A DNA stretch of 64,000 bases. Origin: Luteimonas sp. RC10 (GTDB lineage: Bacteria > Pseudomonadota > Gammaproteobacteria > Xanthomonadales > Xanthomonadaceae). The position numbers were made by a program, and so were the translations under genes. The DNA is taken from contig NZ_JACHYJ010000003.1 of the NCBI RefSeq assembly GCF_014192745.1, positions 273,401-337,400 on the forward strand. Reading direction: 5' to 3'. Of this stretch, positions 8,008 through 18,090 are shown one piece after another (positions within the stretch are counted from its first letter, which is position 1; each line of letters starts with the position of its first letter). The notes under the pieces were generated by a model, which had not been told where the DNA came from, ran no database searches, and worked only from the letters and a program-made list of their open reading frames with translations.

Positions 8008-9470
8008 GCGCGGCGCTTGTTCTTGGCCTCGTCGGAGCGCAGCTGGCGCAGTCGCTCGAAATAGCCCGGCTCGATACCGGTGACGTACTCGCCGCTGAAG
8101 CACGAGCTGTCGAAGCGCAAGTCGGGGAACTTGGGCCCGGCGACGGCGGCCTCGAGATCGGCCAGATCCTGGTAGATCAGCCAGTCGCAGCCCAGGAACG
8201 CCTCGATCTCGGCCTCAGTGCGGTTGTGCGCGACCAGTTCGTCGACCGACGGCATGTCGATGCCGTAGATGTTGGGATAACGGACCGGCGGCGCCGCAGA
8301 GGCCAGGTAGACCTTCTTGGCGCCGGCATCGCGCGCCATCTGCACGATCTGCTTGGACGTGGTGCCGCGCACGATCGAATCGTCGACCAGCAGCACGACG
8401 CGGTTGCGGAATTCGAGCGGGATCGGGTTGAGCTTGCGCTTGACCGACTTCGCGCGTTCGCCCTGCCCCGGCATGATGAAGGTGCGGCCGACGTAGCGGT
8501 TCTTGATGAAGCCCTCGCGGTACTTCACGCCGAGCACGTTGGCGATCTCCAGCGCGGAGTCGCGCGAGGTATCGGGGATCGGGATCACGGTGTCGATGTC
8601 GTGATCGGGGCGAAGCCGCAGGATCTTCTCGCCCAGGGTCACGCCCATGCGCATGCGCGCCTTGTGCACCGAGATGTTCTCGATCATCGAGTCGGGGCGT
8701 GCGAAATACACGTACTCGAAGATGCACGGCGCGTGCGCCTGCTGCGGCGCGCACTGGCGATGGTGCAACTCGCCGCGCGCGGTGACGACGATGCCCTCGC
8801 CGGGCTCGACGTCGCGCAGCCGCTCGAAGCCGAGGATGTCGAGCGCGACCGATTCGGACGCCACCGCGTACTCGGTGCCCTCCTCGCTCTGTCGGCGGCC
8901 GAGCACCAGCGGACGGATGCCGTGCGGATCGCGGAACGCGACCAGGCCCAGACCCAGCACGGTCGCCACGACCGCGTAGCCGCCACGCGCACGTCGATTG
9001 ACGCCTTCGATCGCGCGGAACGCGGCCTCGGGGGTCAATGCCTTCTCGCGGTCGAGCTCGTGCGCGAACACGTTGAGCAGCACTTCCGAGTCGGACTCGG
9101 TATTGACGTTGCGGCGGTCGGTCTCGAACACCTGCTGGCGCAACTGGTCGGTGTTGACCAGGTTGCCGTTGTGCGCAAGCGCGATGCCGAACGGCGAGTT
9201 GACGTAGAACGGCTGCGCCTCGTCGCTGCCTTCGCTGCCCGCGGTCGGATAGCGGCAGTGGGCGATGCCGACACGACCGCGCAACAGCGCCATCGTCTTG
9301 GCATCGAACACGTCGCGCACCAGGCCATTGCCCTTGTGCACACGCAGCGCGGTGCCATTGGCAGTGGCGATGCCTGCCGCATCCTGCCCGCGATGCTGCA
9401 GCACGGTCAGGCCGTCATACAGCGCACCCGCGACTTCGGAGGTTCCGACGATCCCGACGATCCCGCACAT
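8004..9470 (-). CDS. purF: Amidophosphoribosyltransferase
   Basis: 488-residue first committed enzyme of purine synthesis: PRPP plus glutamine gives phosphoribosylamine. The N-terminal Ntn glutaminase begins MCGIVGIVG, with C2 as nucleophile after Met removal, followed by HRGQDAAGI. The phosphoribosyltransferase domain has the PRPP loop [14 protein letters not shown] near residues 357-371. It lies downstream of folC and the SPOR gene, but cvpA, normally directly before purF, is absent. Confidence 0.97.
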   Translation of the reverse strand: MCGIVGIVGTSEVAGALYDGLTVLQHRGQDAAGIATANGTALRVHKGNGLVRDVFDAKTMALLRGRVGIAHCRYPTAGSEGSDEAQPFYVNSPFGIALAHNGNLVNTDQLRQQVFETDRRNVNTESDSEVLLNVFAHELDREKALTPEAAFRAIEGVNRRARGGYAVVATVLGLGLVAFRDPHGIRPLVLGRRQSEEGTEYAVASESVALDILGFERLRDVEPGEGIVVTARGELHHRQCAPQQAHAPCIFEYVYFARPDSMIENISVHKARMRMGVTLGEKILRLRPDHDIDTVIPIPDTSRDSALEIANVLGVKYREGFIKNRYVGRTFIMPGQGERAKSVKRKLNPIPLEFRNRVVLLVDDSIVRGTTSKQIVQMARDAGAKKVYLASAAPPVRYPNIYGIDMPSVDELVAHNRTEAEIEAFLGCDWLIYQDLADLEAAVAGPKFPDLRFDSSCFSGEYVTGIEPGYFERLRQLRSDEAKNKRRA

Positions 9471-9545
9471 GGCGATTCCAGTCCTGCTGGGCGCGCGGCG
9501 CGCGCCATTGAAAGAAGAGGGGAAAGATCCCGTTTGGCCCTGGCC

Positions 9546-10535
9546 TCAGGGGTGCGACCGCACCAGGCCGTCGATCCCCACCTTGGCGCGCACCTGCGCC
9601 TTGAGCTGGTCGGCCTCGCCGCGGCTGGCGACCGGACCGGCCTTGACCCGGGTCAGCCGTCCCTTGTCGGTGGTGACGCTGTCAGTGAACGCGGTGATGC
9701 CGGCGCTGCGCAGGCGATCGCGCAGACGCTCGGCCTCGGCGGCCTGGCTGAAGGCGCCAAGCTGCACCACGAAGCCCACATCGGCCGTACGCGCCGGAGC
9801 CGGTGCCGGCGCAGGCGTCGCGGCAGGCGCCGGCTTCGCGGCCGGGGGCGGCGTCTGCGCGGTGCGCGTCGGCTCGGCCGGCGGCGGCGTCGCAGGCGTC
9901 GGGCGCGCCGGCGACGGCGTCGATGCAGGCGGCTGCGTCTGCGCCGGCGCCGGCGCCGCAGCGGCGGCATCGAGCGCGACCACGCGCGGGTTGACGTCGT
10001 CGCGCACCTGCGCCGCGCGCAACCGCACGATCTCGGCTTCGGCGCGGCTTGCGTACGGCCCCAGCCGCACGCGTTGCGCCGGCCGCCCGTTGAGCGTGAA
10101 CGCTTCGCGATAACCGGTCAGCGACGACTGACGGAGCTGGCGCAGGATCGCCTCGGCATCGGCCTCGGTGGCGAACGCGCCGTAATGCACGGCGTAACCG
10201 CCACCGGCGGTGGTCGGCGGCAGCGGTTCGGTCTGCGCGCCAGTCTCCACGGTCGGCAGCGCGTCGCCCGGGCTCGGCGCGGCGACTGTCGCCGGCGCGG
10301 CAGGCGTCCGCGGGGCGCCCTCGGCGAGCACGCCGCCTGCCGGGGCCGGCGACGGCGCGACCAGCGGCAGGTCGACGGTCTTGTACTGCCCGTTCGGCGC
10401 GTCCGGCAGCTCGAGCGGCATGTCGGGCAGGCCGCTCGCGGGCGCCGGGCCCTTGACCAGCATCGGCAGGAAGATCACCGCCAACGCGATCAACACGGCG
10501 GCACCGATCAGGCGCTGTTTGAGTCCAGGCGTCAT
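9546..10535 (-). CDS. SPOR-domain cell-division protein, DedD-like, with two SPOR domains
   Basis: 329-residue membrane protein with a short cytoplasmic start, one transmembrane helix (about 10-28) and a periplasmic part. There are two SPOR-like domains: residues about 110-190 (YAVHYGAFATEADAEAIL) and about 250-329 (GFVVQLGAFSQAAEAERL), joined by an Ala/Pro/Thr-rich linker. SPOR domains bind denuded septal glycan. The folC-dedD-purF position indicates a DedD equivalent, although E. coli DedD has one SPOR domain. A TATAAT box precedes it, so it can be transcribed apart from folC. Confidence 0.88.
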   Translation of the reverse strand: MTPGLKQRLIGAAVLIALAVIFLPMLVKGPAPASGLPDMPLELPDAPNGQYKTVDLPLVAPSPAPAGGVLAEGAPRTPAAPATVAAPSPGDALPTVETGAQTEPLPPTTAGGGYAVHYGAFATEADAEAILRQLRQSSLTGYREAFTLNGRPAQRVRLGPYASRAEAEIVRLRAAQVRDDVNPRVVALDAAAAAPAPAQTQPPASTPSPARPTPATPPPAEPTRTAQTPPPAAKPAPAATPAPAPAPARTADVGFVVQLGAFSQAAEAERLRDRLRSAGITAFTDSVTTDKGRLTRVKAGPVASRGEADQLKAQVRAKVGIDGLVRSHP

Positions 10536-10565
10536 GCAGAGGGCGCAGGCGGAGGGAACGCGGCG

Positions 10566-10571
10566 ATTATA
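10566..10571 (-). promoter_or_regulatory. -10 box for the SPOR gene
   Basis: A perfect TATAAT on the minus strand, 30 bases before the SPOR-gene ATG in the 57-base gap after folC. No clear -35. Confidence 0.45.
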
Positions 10572-10592
10572 CGCACCGGGGCCATCGGGGCC

Positions 10593-11867
10593 TTAACCCG
10601 GGCCCTGCAACCGCGCGAGCGCGGCCGCAGCGGTATGGAACGAGCCGAACACCAGGACCCGATCGCCCGGCCGCGCCTGCGCCAGCACCGCCGCCAGCGC
10701 GCCGCCCACATCGGCAGCCACCGTGGCGTGCTCGGCGGCGGTGCCTGCCAGCCGCGCACGCAGCGCCTCGGCCGATTGGCTGCGCGCACCGGCGTCGGCA
10801 AGCCCTGCCAGCCACCAGCCGTCGACCGCGGGCGCCAGCGCCGCGACGACGCCGGTCGCATCCTTGTCGGCCAGTGCGGCATAGACCGCCCACGTCCGGC
10901 CTTCGACGGGCGCGCCGCCCAGCCACTGCGCCAGCGCCTGGGCGGCCTGCGGGTTGTGCGCGACATCGACGACGAGCTCGACCCCAGCCTGCTCGAACCG
11001 TTGCAAGCGCGCGGCGATGTGCGCATCGGCGATCCCCGCCGCGAGCGCGGCATCGGGCACGTCAGCGTCGAGCGCGCGCAGGGCCGCCACCGCGACGGCA
11101 GCGTTGCGCAGTTGCACGGGCGCGGCCAGCGCCGGCAACGGCAGGTCGATTTCATAGCCGACCTCGCGCCAGGTCCAGCGCCCTTCGCTCGCAGGCGCGA
11201 ACAGGAAATCGCTGCCGGCGCGGATCGCGACCGCGCCGATCCGGTAGGCATGCCGCAGTACGCTCGCCGGCGGGTCGTCATCGCCGAGCACCAGGGGCCG
11301 CCAAGGGCGCGCGATGCCGGCCTTCTCCAGGCCGATCGCCTCGCGGTCGTGACCCAGCCAGTCCTGATGATCGAGATCGACCGTGGTGACGACCGCAACA
11401 TCGGCATCGACCAGGTTGACCGCATCCAAGCGACCGCCGAGCCCGACTTCGAGGATCGCCAGGTCCAGCTTCGCGCGCGCGAACAGCCACAGTGCGGCCA
11501 GCGTGCCGGTCTCGAAGTAGGTCAGCGGCGTGTCGCCGCGCACCGCCTCGATCGCCTCGAACGCCGCCACCAGCGCGGCATCGTCGGCATCGGTGCCGTC
11601 GATGCGCACGCGCTCGTTGTAGGCCAGCAGGTGCGGCGAGGTGTAGGCGCCCACGCGCCAACCGGCCGCGCGTGCCGCGGCCTCGATCAAGGCGACCGTC
11701 GAGCCCTTGCCGTTGGTCCCGGCCACGGTGATGACGTGCGTGGCCGGTCGACCGCAGTCGAGTCGCGCATGGACCGCGGCGACGCGCTCCAGCCCCAGTT
11801 CCACCTCGACCGGATGCCGCGCTTCCAGGCGCGCCAGCCAGTCGGCGAGCGATGCGGATGCGGTCAT
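10593..11867 (-). CDS. folC: Bifunctional folylpolyglutamate/dihydrofolate synthase
   Basis: 424-residue Mur-ligase-like enzyme that makes dihydrofolate from dihydropteroate and Glu, and adds further glutamates. The ATP-binding loop is GTNGKGST (residues 50-57). Other family motifs include YTSPHL, LEVGLGGRLDAVN and DVAHNPQAA. The ATG overlaps the stop of the upstream phosphatase gene as ATGA, indicating translational coupling. The following gene is the SPOR protein, as in the common accD-folC-dedD order, although accD is not present here. Confidence 0.95.
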   Translation of the reverse strand: MTASASLADWLARLEARHPVEVELGLERVAAVHARLDCGRPATHVITVAGTNGKGSTVALIEAAARAAGWRVGAYTSPHLLAYNERVRIDGTDADDAALVAAFEAIEAVRGDTPLTYFETGTLAALWLFARAKLDLAILEVGLGGRLDAVNLVDADVAVVTTVDLDHQDWLGHDREAIGLEKAGIARPWRPLVLGDDDPPASVLRHAYRIGAVAIRAGSDFLFAPASEGRWTWREVGYEIDLPLPALAAPVQLRNAAVAVAALRALDADVPDAALAAGIADAHIAARLQRFEQAGVELVVDVAHNPQAAQALAQWLGGAPVEGRTWAVYAALADKDATGVVAALAPAVDGWWLAGLADAGARSQSAEALRARLAGTAAEHATVAADVGGALAAVLAQARPGDRVLVFGSFHTAAAALARLQGPG

Positions 11868-12508
11868 AGCGCGCGGTGGACCGCCTCGCCGAAGAACGCG
11901 GTGTGGTGCGCGCAATCGTTCAGACGGACCACGTCGAGACGATCGACATCGGGCCCTTCGAGCAGATTGAGCGTGGTCGGCGCCTGGCGGAAGGTCCACA
12001 GCCGCGCGAGCGGCAGGCCGAGCACGCGGCACAGGATCACCCGGTTGACCGCGTCATGCGCGACGATCAGGGCGGTGTCGTCCGGGCCCAGGCCTGCGAG
12101 CGCGCGTGCGAACGCCGGCCACGCACGATCGAGCACCTGCTGCAGCGATTCGCCGCCCGGCATCTGCACCGTGTCGGGCGCGTCGCGCCACGCTGCCAGA
12201 CGCTCGGGGTCGCGCTCGCCGATCTCGGCCGCGAGCAAGCCCTCCCAGGTGCCGTGCGCGATCTCGGCCAGGCCGGGATCGGTGGTCAGCAGGGAGGCGC
12301 GATCCACGCCCAGGGCCAGACGCGCGGTGCGGTTGGCCCGCGACAGCGGCGAGCTGACCGCCCGGTCGATGCGGACATCCGCCAGCCGCGCACCGAGCAA
12401 GGTCGCCTGGCGCTCGCCGACCGGCGAGAGCGGGATATCTTCCTGCCCCTGGTAGCGGCCTTCGGCGTTCCACGGCGTTTCGCCATGGCGGGCAAGCAGG
12501 ATTCTCAT
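11864..12508 (-). CDS. Histidine phosphatase family protein
   Basis: 214-residue member of the phosphoglycerate-mutase/acid-phosphatase superfamily. The phospho-acceptor motif is ARHGETPWN (H8), followed by SSPLSRANRTA and the second active-site His in VAHDAVNRV. It resembles CobC/GpmB-type small phosphatases, but no cobalamin genes are nearby and the substrate is unknown. Its stop overlaps the folC start, so it probably belongs to the folC transcription unit. Confidence 0.88.
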   Translation of the reverse strand: MRILLARHGETPWNAEGRYQGQEDIPLSPVGERQATLLGARLADVRIDRAVSSPLSRANRTARLALGVDRASLLTTDPGLAEIAHGTWEGLLAAEIGERDPERLAAWRDAPDTVQMPGGESLQQVLDRAWPAFARALAGLGPDDTALIVAHDAVNRVILCRVLGLPLARLWTFRQAPTTLNLLEGPDVDRLDVVRLNDCAHHTAFFGEAVHRAL

Positions 12509-12647
12509 GCGCGGTCCTCGACAATGCGGCGCGCCTGCACGGCTGGGCGCGGCGCGACAGTCTACCCGCCGAGGCGGGCACCACGCGCACGCCCGGCACT
12601 CGGAATGCGCAGGCGATCGTGCCGCAACCCGCGGCGACGCGCAGCGC

Positions 12648-13256
12648 TCAGCCCCGTCTTCCGAGCAGCATGACCAAGCCGAACAGACCGCCCAGGCCAC
12701 CGGTGAAGGCGAGCGCGGCGCTCGGTTCGCGCAACCGCAACGCCATCACCACGCAGGTGATCCCGAGCGCCAGGATCAGCACCCCCACCAGCCGCCCCCG
12801 CGCGCCGCCATAGAAATGCGTGCGCACGGCCGCGCGTTCGACCACGGGGCGGCGCGCCTGCCAGGCCCCGAACGCGGCCTGGAACTCCCCGAGCAGGCGA
12901 TCCCGTCCTGGCCCGTCGAGCGCGCTCACCAGGACGGTGGGCGCGCCGCGTCGGACCAGCTTCAGGTAGTCGTCCGTGCCCCACTGGGCAATGTCGGCGA
13001 AACGCACGGCCGCGCGGCGCGCAAAGACGAGGCCGTCCGACTCGATCCGCACGTCGTCGCGGGTGGGAAAGCCCAGAAAGGCGACCAGCGGCGGCACAAC
13101 GAGCGCGACGACCGCCACCCCGATCGCCAACAGCGGCTGGTTCAACCCGAACACGATGCCGACGAAGGCCGTCGATGCCAGCACGAAGCCCAGCGGGGTC
13201 GACCACTGGTGCCAGCGGGTGAAGGCTTTGATGGGAATGGTCGAAGACGAGCGCAT
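12648..13256 (-). CDS. Membrane protein with PH-like domain, unknown function
   Basis: About 202 residues. Two N-terminal helices (about 20-62) precede a soluble part (VRIESDGLVFARRAAVRFADIAQWG) that looks like the bacterial PH-like domain of YcxB/YdbT-type proteins. Two further helices lie near the C-terminus (LVGVLILALGITCVVMA, LAFTGGLGGLFGLVMLL). No enzyme motif was seen. An in-frame GTG directly before the ATG (13259) is an alternative start and has slightly better spacing from an AAGG. It lies 125 bases downstream of the S46 peptidase gene on the same strand. Function is unknown. Confidence 0.65.
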   Translation of the reverse strand: MRSSSTIPIKAFTRWHQWSTPLGFVLASTAFVGIVFGLNQPLLAIGVAVVALVVPPLVAFLGFPTRDDVRIESDGLVFARRAAVRFADIAQWGTDDYLKLVRRGAPTVLVSALDGPGRDRLLGEFQAAFGAWQARRPVVERAAVRTHFYGGARGRLVGVLILALGITCVVMALRLREPSAALAFTGGLGGLFGLVMLLGRRG

Positions 13257-13381
13257 CACTCGTTGCCTTGATCTTCCGTGCTATCGCGCGGCCGCCGGTC
13301 GCGCGCTGCGCACGCGCCATCGTCCCAGGCCGGACCGCCGACGCAGTCGGCCGGTCGGCCGCCTGGAGAGCCTTCGCGTCT

Positions 13382-15544
13382 TCAGCGCGCGGCGCCCATT
13401 TCCCGAAGCAGCCGCGGCGCCGGATCGACCTCCTGCATCACCCAGCGGATGTAGCGCTGGTCGACCGAGATCGTGCGCGTCATCGTCGGGTCGAACACCC
13501 AGTTCGACACCACCGCGTCCCAGGTCATGTCGAACAGCAGCCCGGTCAGCCGGCCGTCGGCATCGAGGACGGGCGAGCCGGAATTGCCGCCGGTCACGTC
13601 GAGATCGGCCAGGAAATTCACCGGCACCGAGCGCAGGCGCCGGTCGGCCAGACCGCCGTGGCGGCCGGCGGCGATCGCGTCGAGCTGCGCCCTGGGCGCA
13701 TCGAACGGCTCGGTCCCCGTCGCCTTGGCCGGAATCTCCTCGAGGCGGGTGAACGGGGTCTGCGTACGGCCTGCGCGGTCGGTGTAGCCGACGACGTTGC
13801 CGAAGGTGATGCGCAGCGAGGAGTTGGCGTCCGGATAGACCGCCTCGCCGCGACTGGCGCGATAGTCGGCAACCGCCTGCAGGACGGTCGGCTGCAGCAC
13901 CAGCAGGTCGCCGGCGCGCGCCTTGGCCTCCTGTTCGATCCGCACGAGCTCCGGGACCACCCCGGCCGCGTACTGCAGCGCGGGATCGTTGCTGCGCAGG
14001 AATGCATGGCGGTCGGCGGCAAACCACTTCAGGCGCTCCTCGCTGTCGCCCAGGCGGCTGCGCTCGAGCCGATCGAGCGCGCGCTCGATCGCCGCCGCGT
14101 CGCGGCCGCCCAGGAACTGGTCGATCGCTGCGACTCGCTGGCCTGCCGGCAACTGCACGTATTGCTGCAGGGCGTAGCGGGTCAGCGCGCGGTCCATCGC
14201 CGGCACATAGCGCCGGTCCATCTGTCGCAGGCTGCCCTCGATCACCGGCAGATCGCGCTGCTGGTACCCCTGCTCGCGCATCGCGTCGGGCCGTTCCTTC
14301 TCGATCGCCAGCCGGTACAGGCGCACCGCGGTCGACAGCACGCCGCTGTTGTCGAGCAACGACAGCACCAGGTCGCGCTCACGCGTGGCCTGCGCCTGGG
14401 CCTCGAGCGCGGCGATGCGCGCCTGCGCCTCGAGCGCCGGCCGCCCTGCCTCGCCGAGGCTCTGCAGCCAGGCCTGGACGGCGGCCGCTTCCTCCTGCTT
14501 GCGGGCAAGCGCGCCGATGCGCTCGAAGCCCTGCAACTGGCCCTCGTAGTTCTTCAGCGTGTTCTGCCAACCGCGCACCGCGCTGGCATAGCGCACCTCG
14601 ATCTCGGGGTCCTGCTTGCCCTGCGCTTCGACCAAATCGATCAGCGCACGGTAATGGCGGCTGACCTGCGGATAGCGCCAGGCGACGGTCTCGGCGAACT
14701 CGCCGGCCGATGCATATCGGCTGGTGCGCCCCGGATAGCCGGCCACCATCACGAAATCGCCCTCGCGCAGCGACTTGTCGGCCAGGCGCAGGAAACGCCG
14801 CGGGGTGTACGGCACGTTGTCGGGCGCGTACTCGGCCGGGCGCCCGTCGCGACCGACGTAGGCGCGGTAGAACGCGAAGTCGCCGGTATGGCGCGGCCAC
14901 ATCCAGTTGTCGACATCGCCGCCAAAGCTGCCGATGCCGCCGGCCGGCGCGTAGACCAGCCGCACGTCGCGGATTTCCAGATTGCGGAACAACCGGTAAC
15001 TGTTGCCGCCCAGAAAGCTGTAGAGCCGGCAGCGGTAGCCGGGCTCGGCCTCGCAGCGCGCAACCAGCGACTTCTCGATCGCATCCAACGCCGTGGTCCG
15101 ACCCAGCCCGTCGGCGGCTGCATCAATCGCCGCCCGCACCTCGGCGGTGACGTCCTGGATGCTGTCGAGCGCGTAGATGCGGGCGTTGGGGCCGGCCGAG
15201 ATCTCGTCGCCCAGCGCTGCGGCGTTGAAGCCGTCGCGCATCAGGTTCTTCTCGGGCGTGGAATTGAGCTGGATCGCGCCGTAGGCGCAGTGGTGATTGG
15301 TGATCGCCAACCCCTGCGGTGAAACGAAACTGGCCGTGCAGCCGCCCAGCGACACCACCGCGCCCAGCGGGTCGCCGGTCAGGTCCGCCAGTCGGTTGGC
15401 ATCGAGTCGCAGACCCGCCTTGCGCAGCGCCGGCGAGATCTCGGGCAGTTGTTGCGGGACCCACATCCCCTCTCCGGCGACGGACGAGTGACTGCAGCTG
15501 AGGAAGACGCCCAGCAGCGTCGCGGCCAGAAGCGGATGGCGCAT
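13382..15544 (-). CDS. S46-family dipeptidyl-peptidase (DPP7/DPP11 type)
   Basis: 720-residue exported serine peptidase that removes dipeptides from peptide N-termini in the periplasm. A signal peptide covers about residues 1-23 (VFLSCSHSSVAG). The catalytic His lies in TNHHCAYG (H85), the Asp probably in GDVDNWMWPRHTGDF (about residue 220), and the Ser in GGNSGSPVLD (S655). The helical cap domain lies between. In the family a Gly or Arg 18 residues after the catalytic Ser is reported to separate DPP7-like from DPP11-like specificity; here that position reads Met (FDMTW). Length is typical. It is divergent from tdh. Confidence 0.93.
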   Translation of the reverse strand: MRHPLLAATLLGVFLSCSHSSVAGEGMWVPQQLPEISPALRKAGLRLDANRLADLTGDPLGAVVSLGGCTASFVSPQGLAITNHHCAYGAIQLNSTPEKNLMRDGFNAAALGDEISAGPNARIYALDSIQDVTAEVRAAIDAAADGLGRTTALDAIEKSLVARCEAEPGYRCRLYSFLGGNSYRLFRNLEIRDVRLVYAPAGGIGSFGGDVDNWMWPRHTGDFAFYRAYVGRDGRPAEYAPDNVPYTPRRFLRLADKSLREGDFVMVAGYPGRTSRYASAGEFAETVAWRYPQVSRHYRALIDLVEAQGKQDPEIEVRYASAVRGWQNTLKNYEGQLQGFERIGALARKQEEAAAVQAWLQSLGEAGRPALEAQARIAALEAQAQATRERDLVLSLLDNSGVLSTAVRLYRLAIEKERPDAMREQGYQQRDLPVIEGSLRQMDRRYVPAMDRALTRYALQQYVQLPAGQRVAAIDQFLGGRDAAAIERALDRLERSRLGDSEERLKWFAADRHAFLRSNDPALQYAAGVVPELVRIEQEAKARAGDLLVLQPTVLQAVADYRASRGEAVYPDANSSLRITFGNVVGYTDRAGRTQTPFTRLEEIPAKATGTEPFDAPRAQLDAIAAGRHGGLADRRLRSVPVNFLADLDVTGGNSGSPVLDADGRLTGLLFDMTWDAVVSNWVFDPTMTRTISVDQRYIRWVMQEVDPAPRLLREMGAAR

Positions 15545-15683
15545 GGTGGTCCTGTCGGTCGTTTCGGGGCGCCAAGTCTAGAACGTGGCGCCGCCGCGGG
15601 GCCAACCCCTGGCCCCGGCCGCCGGCTCCGATGGCGCCCCCGGCGACGATGCGGTGCAGCAGGGGCGGTCATCATCCGGCCCG

Positions 15684-15689
15684 TATAAT
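15684..15689 (+). promoter_or_regulatory. -10 box of tdh
   Basis: Perfect TATAAT, 33 bases before the tdh start, in the 178-base region shared with the divergent S46 gene. The -35 position (about 15661) is not consensus-like. Confidence 0.5.
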
Positions 15690-15722
15690 CGCGGCTCTTT
15701 TCTGCCAGCAGGCACGACGACG

Positions 15723-16757
15723 ATGACCCGGACGATGAAGGCGCTGGTCAAGCGCGAAGCCACCAAAGGCATCTGGATGGAAGAGGTGCCGGTGCCAGCC
15801 CCGGGCCCGAACGACGTGCTCATCAAACTCGAGAAGACCGCAATCTGCGGCACCGACCTGCACATCTACCTGTGGGACGAGTGGAGCCAGCGCACCATCA
15901 AGCCCGGCCTGGTCATCGGCCACGAGTTCGTGGGCCGCATTGTCGAACTGGGGTCGGCGGTGACCGGCTACACGGTCGGCCAGCGCGTGTCGGCCGAGGG
16001 CCACCTGGTGTGCGGCCACTGCCGCAACTGCCGCGCCGGCAAGCCGCACCTGTGCCCGAACACCGTCGGCATCGGCGTGACCCGCGATGGCGCGTTCGCC
16101 GAGTACATCGCGATGCCGGCCACCAACCTGTGGCCGATCCCCGACCAGATCCCGTCCGAGCTGGCGGCATTCTTCGACCCCTACGGCAACGCCGCGCATT
16201 GCGCGCTGGAGTTCGACGTCGTCGGCGAGGACGTGCTGATCACTGGCGCCGGCCCGATAGGCGTGATGGCCGCGGGCATCTGCAAACACATCGGCGCGCG
16301 CAACGTCGTGGTCACCGACGTCAACGACTACCGCCTGAAGCTGGCCGCCGACATGGGCGCCACGCGCGTGGTGAACGTCAGCAACACCTCGCTCAAGGAT
16401 GTCATGGCCGACCTGCACATGGAGGGCTTCGACGTCGGCCTGGAGATGAGCGGCAACCCGCGCGCGTTCAACGACATGCTCGACTGCATGTACCACGGCG
16501 GCAAGGTCGCCCTGCTCGGCCTGCTGCCCAAGGGCGCGGGCATCGATTGGGACCGGATCATCTTCAAGGGCCTGACCGTCCAAGGCATCTACGGCCGGAA
16601 GATGTACGAGACCTGGTACAAGATGACCCAGTTGGTGCTGTCGGGCTTTCCGCTGGGCAAGGTGCTCAGCCACCAGTTGCCGGTCGATGAGTTCCAGAAG
16701 GGTTTCGACCTGATGGAATCGGGCAAGTCGGGCAAGGTCGTCCTCAACTGGACTTGA
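15723..16757 (+). CDS. tdh: L-threonine 3-dehydrogenase
   Basis: 344-residue zinc alcohol dehydrogenase-type enzyme oxidising threonine to 2-amino-3-oxobutanoate with NAD. Catalytic-zinc Cys in ICGTDLH, a structural zinc cluster in [21 protein letters not shown], and the nucleotide-binding [11 protein letters not shown] are all present. kbl follows on the same strand and uses the product, so the pair gives glycine and acetyl-CoA. The start at 15723 gives MTRTMKAL; the second ATG (15735) is possible and only 4 codons shorter. Confidence 0.96.
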   Translation: MTRTMKALVKREATKGIWMEEVPVPAPGPNDVLIKLEKTAICGTDLHIYLWDEWSQRTIKPGLVIGHEFVGRIVELGSAVTGYTVGQRVSAEGHLVCGHCRNCRAGKPHLCPNTVGIGVTRDGAFAEYIAMPATNLWPIPDQIPSELAAFFDPYGNAAHCALEFDVVGEDVLITGAGPIGVMAAGICKHIGARNVVVTDVNDYRLKLAADMGATRVVNVSNTSLKDVMADLHMEGFDVGLEMSGNPRAFNDMLDCMYHGGKVALLGLLPKGAGIDWDRIIFKGLTVQGIYGRKMYETWYKMTQLVLSGFPLGKVLSHQLPVDEFQKGFDLMESGKSGKVVLNWT

Positions 16758-16800
16758 GAGCGGCGCCCCGCCCGCGGGCGGTCAATGGCCCCCACGCCTC

Positions 16801-16838
16801 GCCGGCCGTCCGGGCCGGCACGCGCGGCCAAGTAGAAT
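16801..16838 (+). promoter_or_regulatory. GC hairpin and -10 box before kbl
   Basis: The hairpin gccggcc/ggccggc (16801-16819) follows tdh and could attenuate transcription. TAGAAT at 16833-16838 lies 27 bases before the kbl ATG. Together they suggest kbl has its own promoter although it follows tdh by 108 bases. Confidence 0.4.
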
Positions 16839-16865
16839 GCGGCCTTCGCCTTCCGGAACGCCGCC

Positions 16866-18059
16866 ATGTCCACTACCCAGCGCTACGCCGACACCCTCGA
16901 CGAGATCCGTGACGCCGGCCTGTTCAAGTCCGAACGCGTGATCACCGGCCCGCAGTCGGCGCAGATCACGCTGGCCGACGGGCGCACGGTGCTGAACTTC
17001 TGCGCCAACAACTACCTGGGCCTGGCCGACCACCCGGAGATCATCGCCGCGGCCAAGGATGCGCTCGACACCCACGGCTTCGGCATGGCCTCGGTGCGCT
17101 TCATCTGCGGCACGCAGGACCTGCACAAACAACTCGAGAGGACCATCGCCGAGTTCTTCGGCAAGCAGGACACGATCCTCTATGCCGCCTGCTTCGATGC
17201 CAACGGCGGGCTGTTCGAGCCCCTGCTCGGCGAGGACGACGCGATCATCAGCGACGCGCTCAACCACGCCTCGATCATCGACGGCGTGCGGCTGTGCAAG
17301 GCCAAGCGCTACCGCTACGCCAACTGCGACATGGCCGACCTGGAGGCGCAGCTCAAGCAGGCGCGCGCCGACGGCGCGAAGACCATCCTGATCACCACCG
17401 ATGGCGTGTTCTCGATGGACGGCTTCATCGCGCCGCTCGACGAGATCACCGCCTTGGCGCAGAAGTACGACGCGCTGGTGCACATCGACGAATGCCATGC
17501 GACCGGCTTCCTCGGCGCCACCGGCCGCGGCTCGGCCGAGGTCAAGGGCGTACTGGAGAAGATCGACATCATCACCGGCACGCTCGGCAAGGCGATGGGC
17601 GGCGCGCTGGGCGGCTTTACGACCGCCAAGGCGGAGGTCATCGAACTGCTGCGCCAGCGCTCGCGTCCCTACCTGTTCTCCAACTCGCTGCCGCCGCACG
17701 TGGTCGCCGCCGGCATCAAGGCCTTCGAGATGCTGGACGCGGCCGGCGAACTGCGCGAACGCCTGGTGGAGAACACCCGCTATTTCCGCGAGCAGATGAC
17801 CGCGGCCGGTTTCGACCTGCGCCCCGGCACCCATCCGATCAGCCCGGTCATGCTCTACGACGCCAAGCTGGCGCAGCGCTTTGCAGAGCGCTTGCTCGAG
17901 GAAGGCATCTACGCGATCGGGTTCTTCTTCCCGGTAGTGCCCAAGGACCAGGCCCGGATCCGCACCCAGATCAGTGCCGCGCACACGCGTGCGCATCTGG
18001 ACCAGGCGATCGACGCGTTCACCCGCATCGGCCGCGAACTGGGCGTGTTGCCGGCCTGA
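16866..18059 (+). CDS. kbl: Glycine C-acetyltransferase (2-amino-3-ketobutyrate CoA ligase)
   Basis: 397-residue PLP enzyme of the alpha-oxoamine synthase family. It cleaves 2-amino-3-oxobutanoate with CoA to glycine and acetyl-CoA, completing threonine catabolism begun by Tdh. The PLP lysine is in GTLGKAMGG (K242), with [12 protein letters not shown] and the substrate loop [10 protein letters not shown] conserved. Length equals that of E. coli Kbl within a residue or so. Confidence 0.96.
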   Translation: MSTTQRYADTLDEIRDAGLFKSERVITGPQSAQITLADGRTVLNFCANNYLGLADHPEIIAAAKDALDTHGFGMASVRFICGTQDLHKQLERTIAEFFGKQDTILYAACFDANGGLFEPLLGEDDAIISDALNHASIIDGVRLCKAKRYRYANCDMADLEAQLKQARADGAKTILITTDGVFSMDGFIAPLDEITALAQKYDALVHIDECHATGFLGATGRGSAEVKGVLEKIDIITGTLGKAMGGALGGFTTAKAEVIELLRQRSRPYLFSNSLPPHVVAAGIKAFEMLDAAGELRERLVENTRYFREQMTAAGFDLRPGTHPISPVMLYDAKLAQRFAERLLEEGIYAIGFFFPVVPKDQARIRTQISAAHTRAHLDQAIDAFTRIGRELGVLPA

Positions 18060-18090
18060 GCCGCGGCGCGCGTCTGGCGCCTCGCCGTCA

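Noticed and set aside
7863..12455. Plus-strand open frame of about 1,530 codons opposite DUF455, purF, SPOR and folC genes
   Set aside because: It is antisense to well-identified genes, Arg/Ala/Gly/His-rich and without any domain; long antisense frames are common at high GC.
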